This document shows positions 59,712-64,000 of a stretch of 64,000 bases of DNA, in pieces. The first letter of the stretch is position 1, and each line of letters begins with the position of its first letter. The stretch is from positions 98,630 through 162,629 of the forward strand of contig JBBBWG010014445.1 of NCBI GenBank assembly GCA_037176905.1, written 5' to 3'. Origin of the DNA: Azolla pinnata (lineage: Eukaryota > Streptophyta > Polypodiopsida > Salviniales > Salviniaceae). The notes beneath the pieces are model-generated. The model was given only the letters and a program-made list of their open reading frames with translations, did not search any database and had not been told where the DNA came from. A program made the position numbers and the translations under genes.

Positions 59712-62700
59712 ATGGATGCTAGTTATTGTGCCAAGCATGAGACGGTTGCTCTAACAGCTCCAGATGGATCTCCAAGCTCTTCTTCCGAGCAGCATGTATT
59801 ACACATGGATATTGAAGATGGTTCTCCTTTTCTTTCCCGTTTTGAACGATGCCGCCTTGGCCTCCTACGAGCTTGTTTTAATAGCACATTCATTATCCTT
59901 GGAGCTTTCTTTTTTGGATTTTGTATCTCTCTTATCGGCTTCAGATTGACTGGATGGTCTGCTAGGCATGAAAGGGATGAAAGAAAGATTGAATACCATC
60001 GTTATTTTGTGAAGAAAGCCACTCACTCGTTGGTGGCAGAGTATCTAAAGGAGCTCACTCGGATGCCTCATGTTGCTGGTTCAGAAGAGGATATGGCTAC
60101 AGCAGCCTATGTCCGGAAAGTGTTTGAAAAGTATGGGCTGAAAGCTCATGTCAAGGACTATAGGGTTCTTCTATCTTATCCACAGGATAGGTCTGTATCC
60201 CTGATGTTTCAGAATGGATCTGTGTTGAACTTATCTCTCAAGGAAGTACCCACAGTAGGGGAGATAAATAATACATATACAAGGGTAATTCCTGCATTCC
60301 ATGCTTATGCACCTTCAGGGAATGTGACAGCAGATATTGTATATGTCAACTATGGACGGTTAGAGGATTATAAGAAACTCGATGAGTTGGGAGTGGACGT
60401 AACTGGAGCTATTGTCATAGCACGGTATGGTGAGGTTTTTAGAGGGGATGTTGTCTCTAATGCTGAGTCCGTTGGAGCGAGAGGAGTGCTTATTTATTCG
60501 GATCCTAAGGAATTCTCGCAGAATGGAGAAAAAGGTTTTTATCCGGATACACAATGGCTTCCACTGAGTGGTGCTCAAAGAGGGACGGTTTCTAAAGGAA
60601 TTGGAGACCCTACGACTCCTGGGTGGCCAAGCACTCTGTCAGGAGAAAGGATTTCAAAGGTCGATGTTGCTGAATCTCTTCCAAAGATCCCCTCACTGCC
60701 CATCTCAGCAGAGGATGCTAAGCTTATAATGAACTGCTTAAATGGGCCTATTGCTCCGGCAGAATGGCGCGGCTCCCTTCATATACCTCAGTATCACATT
60801 GGTGGCAAGGGACTCGTCAAGGCCAATTTGAACTACAAGGTGGGCATTTGTTGATTCAGGCGTTCTTGTATTTAGTTATTTCTAATTGGTTTGCTACAGC
60901 AATTCAAACATCATTTTGTGTGTAGGAAAGCCAAAAGCTAACTAACATACGCAATGTGTTTGCGGTTATTGAAGGATTCAAAGAACCAGACAGGTATCTA
61001 ATCTAACATTCATATGCTAAGGAAAAATGCCTTTTCTCAGGAAATAAAGGATTGTGCTTTCACTTATGGAAGCTACTAAAGACCTAGACATGTCAACTGA
61101 CATCCATCGACAGGAAACTAAAACCTTTTCTTTGGGTTTCACTGAGACCTTTTGTGAACACTTGGAAAACCAAGTGCTGAATTTTGAAATGCCTGCCCAC
61201 TATCTCTTTCATTATGTAAAAAAGAATATTTTACATTTGTATGTGTAGGTATGTTCTGCTTGGTAATCACCGTGATGCATGGACGTTTGGAGCTGTAGAT
61301 CCTAACAGTGGTACAGCAGCATTATTAGAGGTGAAAATCCAACTGCTACAATCTTCTTTAGGATGGTTTGCATATGTAGGCTTTCTTTTTCTTTTCACTT
61401 TGCTTGAGAATACAGAGAAATTTCCTTTCCAGATTGCACATCGATTTGGCAAACTACTTAGACGTGGATGGCAGCCCAGGAGGACAATAATTCTTTGTAG
61501 CTGGGATGCTGAGGAGTATGGGATGGTATGTTCTTTTAATGCTCTTCTTGGTTCAAAAACATTCTTATACACCATATGGTGCATAGGTCAATACACGGAA
61601 TCGATAGAGAATAATTGGTAGAGAATAATGGTGCTTAGCAATTGAAAACCCTGAAATGGGATGGAAACTGAATTGTGTGATGAGGTTTGTGTAGATCGGC
61701 TCAACAGAATGGGTTGAACAGAATGCGAATCTGCTGTCTATGAAAGCAGTGGCATATGCCAATGTTGATTGTGCTGTTGCAGGACCGGGGTTTTATGCAG
61801 CTTCTACTCCACAACTTGATACTCTTTTACAGGAGGTCGCAAGAGAGGTTAGTCACATATTATGGTATCAAGTAACCTATGTAACTCTTCTTCTTTACTC
61901 TCTCCCTCTCTCTCCTCACATTAAAGACTTCAGGCATTTTTCTGTTTTGGTGTTATAGGTTCCAGATCCAGACACTATTGAAAAGTCGGTGTATGAGACA
62001 TGGGCTGCATCATCCAAAGATGGGCCAATGGTAAGCTGGTACAGATTATGCCAATATGATAGAGGAATGAGATTAGAATTAATCATAAATCCTTAGATGC
62101 CACCAAATTTTGAGTGATGATATTGGGGGGTTGTATCATACATACGTGTCCTTTGCCCGGTGCTTTAGTTTGAGGTGATACTCTGGGGTTGTCCAGGGGC
62201 ATTTCAGCTAGATTACATGAAGTTTCCACCGAAAAAATTTGGGTCAGATTTTCTTGTTCTATCTTTCAGGTATCTCGATTGGGTGGTGGTGGCTCTGATT
62301 TCACGGCTTTCCTTCAGCATATTGGGGTCCCTTCTGTGGATATGTATTTTGGCAAAGGTTCCATTGATACAATGTGTTTCTAGGTAACCGTAATGCTTTC
62401 TTAGTACTTTCGAAAACTAAGTATTCCCATCCTCTCTCCATTTGCCAGATTATCCAGTATACCACACTTTGTATGATACTTTCCTTTGGGTCAAGAAGTT
62501 TGGTGATCCTACATTTAAGCGTATTACTGCTGGTAAGAAGAGGTTTCCTGTATAATACACAAGTTTGGTGATCGTACATTTAAGCATATTACTGCTGGCA
62601 AGAAGAGGTTTCCTGTAGAATACACAAGTATATGAACACAAGCGTGCTATTTGTTATTATTGTGTGTGCTTGAAATTGTGCAGCATCCTCTTTGATATAG

Positions 62701-64000
62701 TGTACAAAAAGACCATACTGGAGATTTTTAAGATTATGGGAGATTTACAAGAAAATGACCCTTAGGATGGAAAATGTCTCATGGTAAAAGAGAGCATAAA
62801 CCAGTAAGGCAAACACAGAATCACGAGGACATAAATTAAGACTGTCAGTAGACAGATATGAGATGCATCCCTATACCGGTATGGTTTTTTAAGTATCACC
62901 GCCCTTCCCATTGAGAGGTTTCAAGAACACTAGCTATCATGCTTCTTTGGAATTTCGTATATCCACCCCATTTAAGGTACATGGATGCATGAATGCATGA
63001 TAGCTATGAACTTCTGTAGACTCATATGCTGAAGTGCATTTCTTATTCTATTGTAGCTTCAACGATCTGGGGTCTTGTGGGGCTACGTTTAGCTGATGAT
63101 ATGATTCTTCCGTATCACTATGAAAAATATGCAAATGAACTTGAGGTAATCTTTAAAGCATACTGTGGTTGTTAATAGCTATGCAAGGTTCTCCTTACTT
63201 ACTGTGCATGAGATAAATAGTGATTAAAATGCTATGGTTTCAGTTGTACACAAAAGATGTGGCGCAAAAGCTGGCTAGCTATGGACCCTCAGTTAATGTT
63301 ACAGTGGCACCTCTACTTGCATCTATTGAGCTTTTCAAACACTCCATAGCCGAAACAGCTGAAGAGATGAAGGTATTCTACACACACTCACTACATATGT
63401 GATTGCAAAAGAAATGCATGTCAATTGAATTGAAAATTCGGGGTACTCTTCTGAGTATTTTTGGAGTTTTGATATACAATTTCCAGGTGTTTTCAAGGCA
63501 AAGGGAAGATGTGGAGGTCTCAGTAGAGCTAATGATGAGGTCACAGATTTTGAATGACCGCCTTTTTCTCACAGAACGAGCTTTCTTGGATAGCGATGGG
63601 CTGAATGGAAGAGCTTGGCATAAGCATCTGGTTGGCCTCTCAATCCACATTTTTAAAGTTCATTGATTCATCAAAAGATAGAATACAATTGTTTTCCCTT
63701 TCTTTTTGGTAAACGAATTCCAAAACACTGCCCTATCCCCTTTCGTACTGCTCTAGGATAAGCCTCCCTTCATTGGTTTTCTTTTAATTTCATGGTTTCA
63801 TCACCTTTCAAAAGTTCGTGGAGTCATTTCCAAAGTTCGTGGGATTCATTGAAAGGCGGAATACAAGATTTTTTGCTTTCTTTTCTGGGTAGAAGAATGC
63901 ACCAAAATTGCTCTAAACCTCTTTTGGATAGCTACTACTGGAATAAAGAGATACTTGTCCAAGCCTTTGAAGACTGGGGAGATGGGCATATTCTGGTAAC
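59712..64000 (+). CDS. AMP1: AMP1-like glutamate carboxypeptidase (M28, type II membrane), 3' end outside
   Basis: Plant homologue of glutamate carboxypeptidase II. In Arabidopsis AMP1 sits in the ER membrane and limits meristem size and leaf rate; LAMP1 is its paralogue. Eleven exons are visible: 59712-60839, 60926-60993, 61249-61330, 61433-61525, 61695-61847, 61959-62030, 62270-62357, 62449-62532, 63057-63145, 63244-63372 and 63487-63630, all in phase, 710 residues so far. A Ser/Asp-rich tail of ~55 residues precedes one membrane segment (about 57-77). The catalytic set is complete: His406 and Asp416 in [17 protein letters not shown], Glu453/Glu454 in WDAEEYG, Asp482 in NVDC and His567 in YHTLYD, with the spacing of human GCPII for the first four. 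The last exon or exons of the helical dimerisation domain should lie beyond 64000. AMP1 or LAMP1 cannot be decided; the long N-terminal tail is unusual. Confidence 0.93.
62496..62626. repeat. 65-bp tandem duplication of exon 8 end and donor
   Basis: Positions 62496-62560 (end of exon 8, its donor GCTG|GTAAGA and the first intron bases) are repeated at 62561-62625 with few changes. The copy's donor reads GCTGGCAAGA, so it carries GC instead of GT. The second copy lies in intron 8. Confidence 0.9.
63631..64000 (+). other. Intron 11 of the carboxypeptidase gene, running off the window
   Basis: No further exon encoding the family's C-terminal end was found. Two near-repeats (AAAGTTCRT...TTCATTGAAAGGCGGAATAC type) occur at about 63655-63690 and 63830-63865. 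Confidence 0.6.

Noticed and set aside
1-64000. tRNA, rRNA, CRISPR or organelle DNA
   Set aside because: No cloverleaf with expected A and B boxes, no rRNA core and no regular spacer array were noticed on reading; without a search tool a single tRNA could still have been missed.

Overview
This is nuclear DNA of a flowering plant. The evidence is split genes with GT-AG introns (two use GC-AG), plant-only families (RETICULATA-related plastid protein, PHT1 phosphate transporter, autoinhibited plasma-membrane H+-ATPase, auxilin-like J protein, AMP1-type carboxypeptidase), telo-box and TTTAGGG-like motifs, and plant LTR-element fossils. The very GC-rich intronless PHT1 gene and the many CATG, ATCC and CAT microsatellites would suit a monocot or early-diverging angiosperm, but I cannot name a species. 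Two 100-N runs show that this is a scaffolded draft assembly. No bacterial, viral or CRISPR content was seen.

Layout: (1) 2502-7603, plus strand: RETICULATA-related protein, 7 exons. (2) 10317-19278, minus strand: a 19-exon RAD5-type SNF2 helicase with an internal RING finger. Its first exon holds a false assembly gap. (3) 22720-24618, minus: PHT1 phosphate/H+ symporter with a long Asn/His/Cys-rich loop and two P1BS phosphate-starvation sites upstream. (4) 27438-35334, minus: complete 21-exon plasma-membrane H+-ATPase. (5) About 35.5-45.5 kb: gene-poor stretch of microsatellites, a 46-bp satellite flanked by telomere-like motifs, AT-rich DNA, a broken Copia fossil split by a Gypsy-like solo LTR, and a 55-bp minisatellite. 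(6) 45641-54054, plus: auxilin-like J-domain protein, 7 exons, with two internal protein-repeat families. (7) 54.1-59.7 kb: a roughly 70-100 bp satellite array (with the second gap) and degenerate repeats. (8) 59712 to beyond the end, plus: AMP1-like glutamate carboxypeptidase, 11 exons visible, last exon or exons outside.

Exon borders were read by eye. All proposed junctions keep the reading frame, so the gene models are self-consistent, but no transcript or database was consulted. The only obvious functional pairing is the PHT1 symporter beside the H+-ATPase that supplies the proton gradient such symporters use. They lie on the same strand, 2.8 kb apart.
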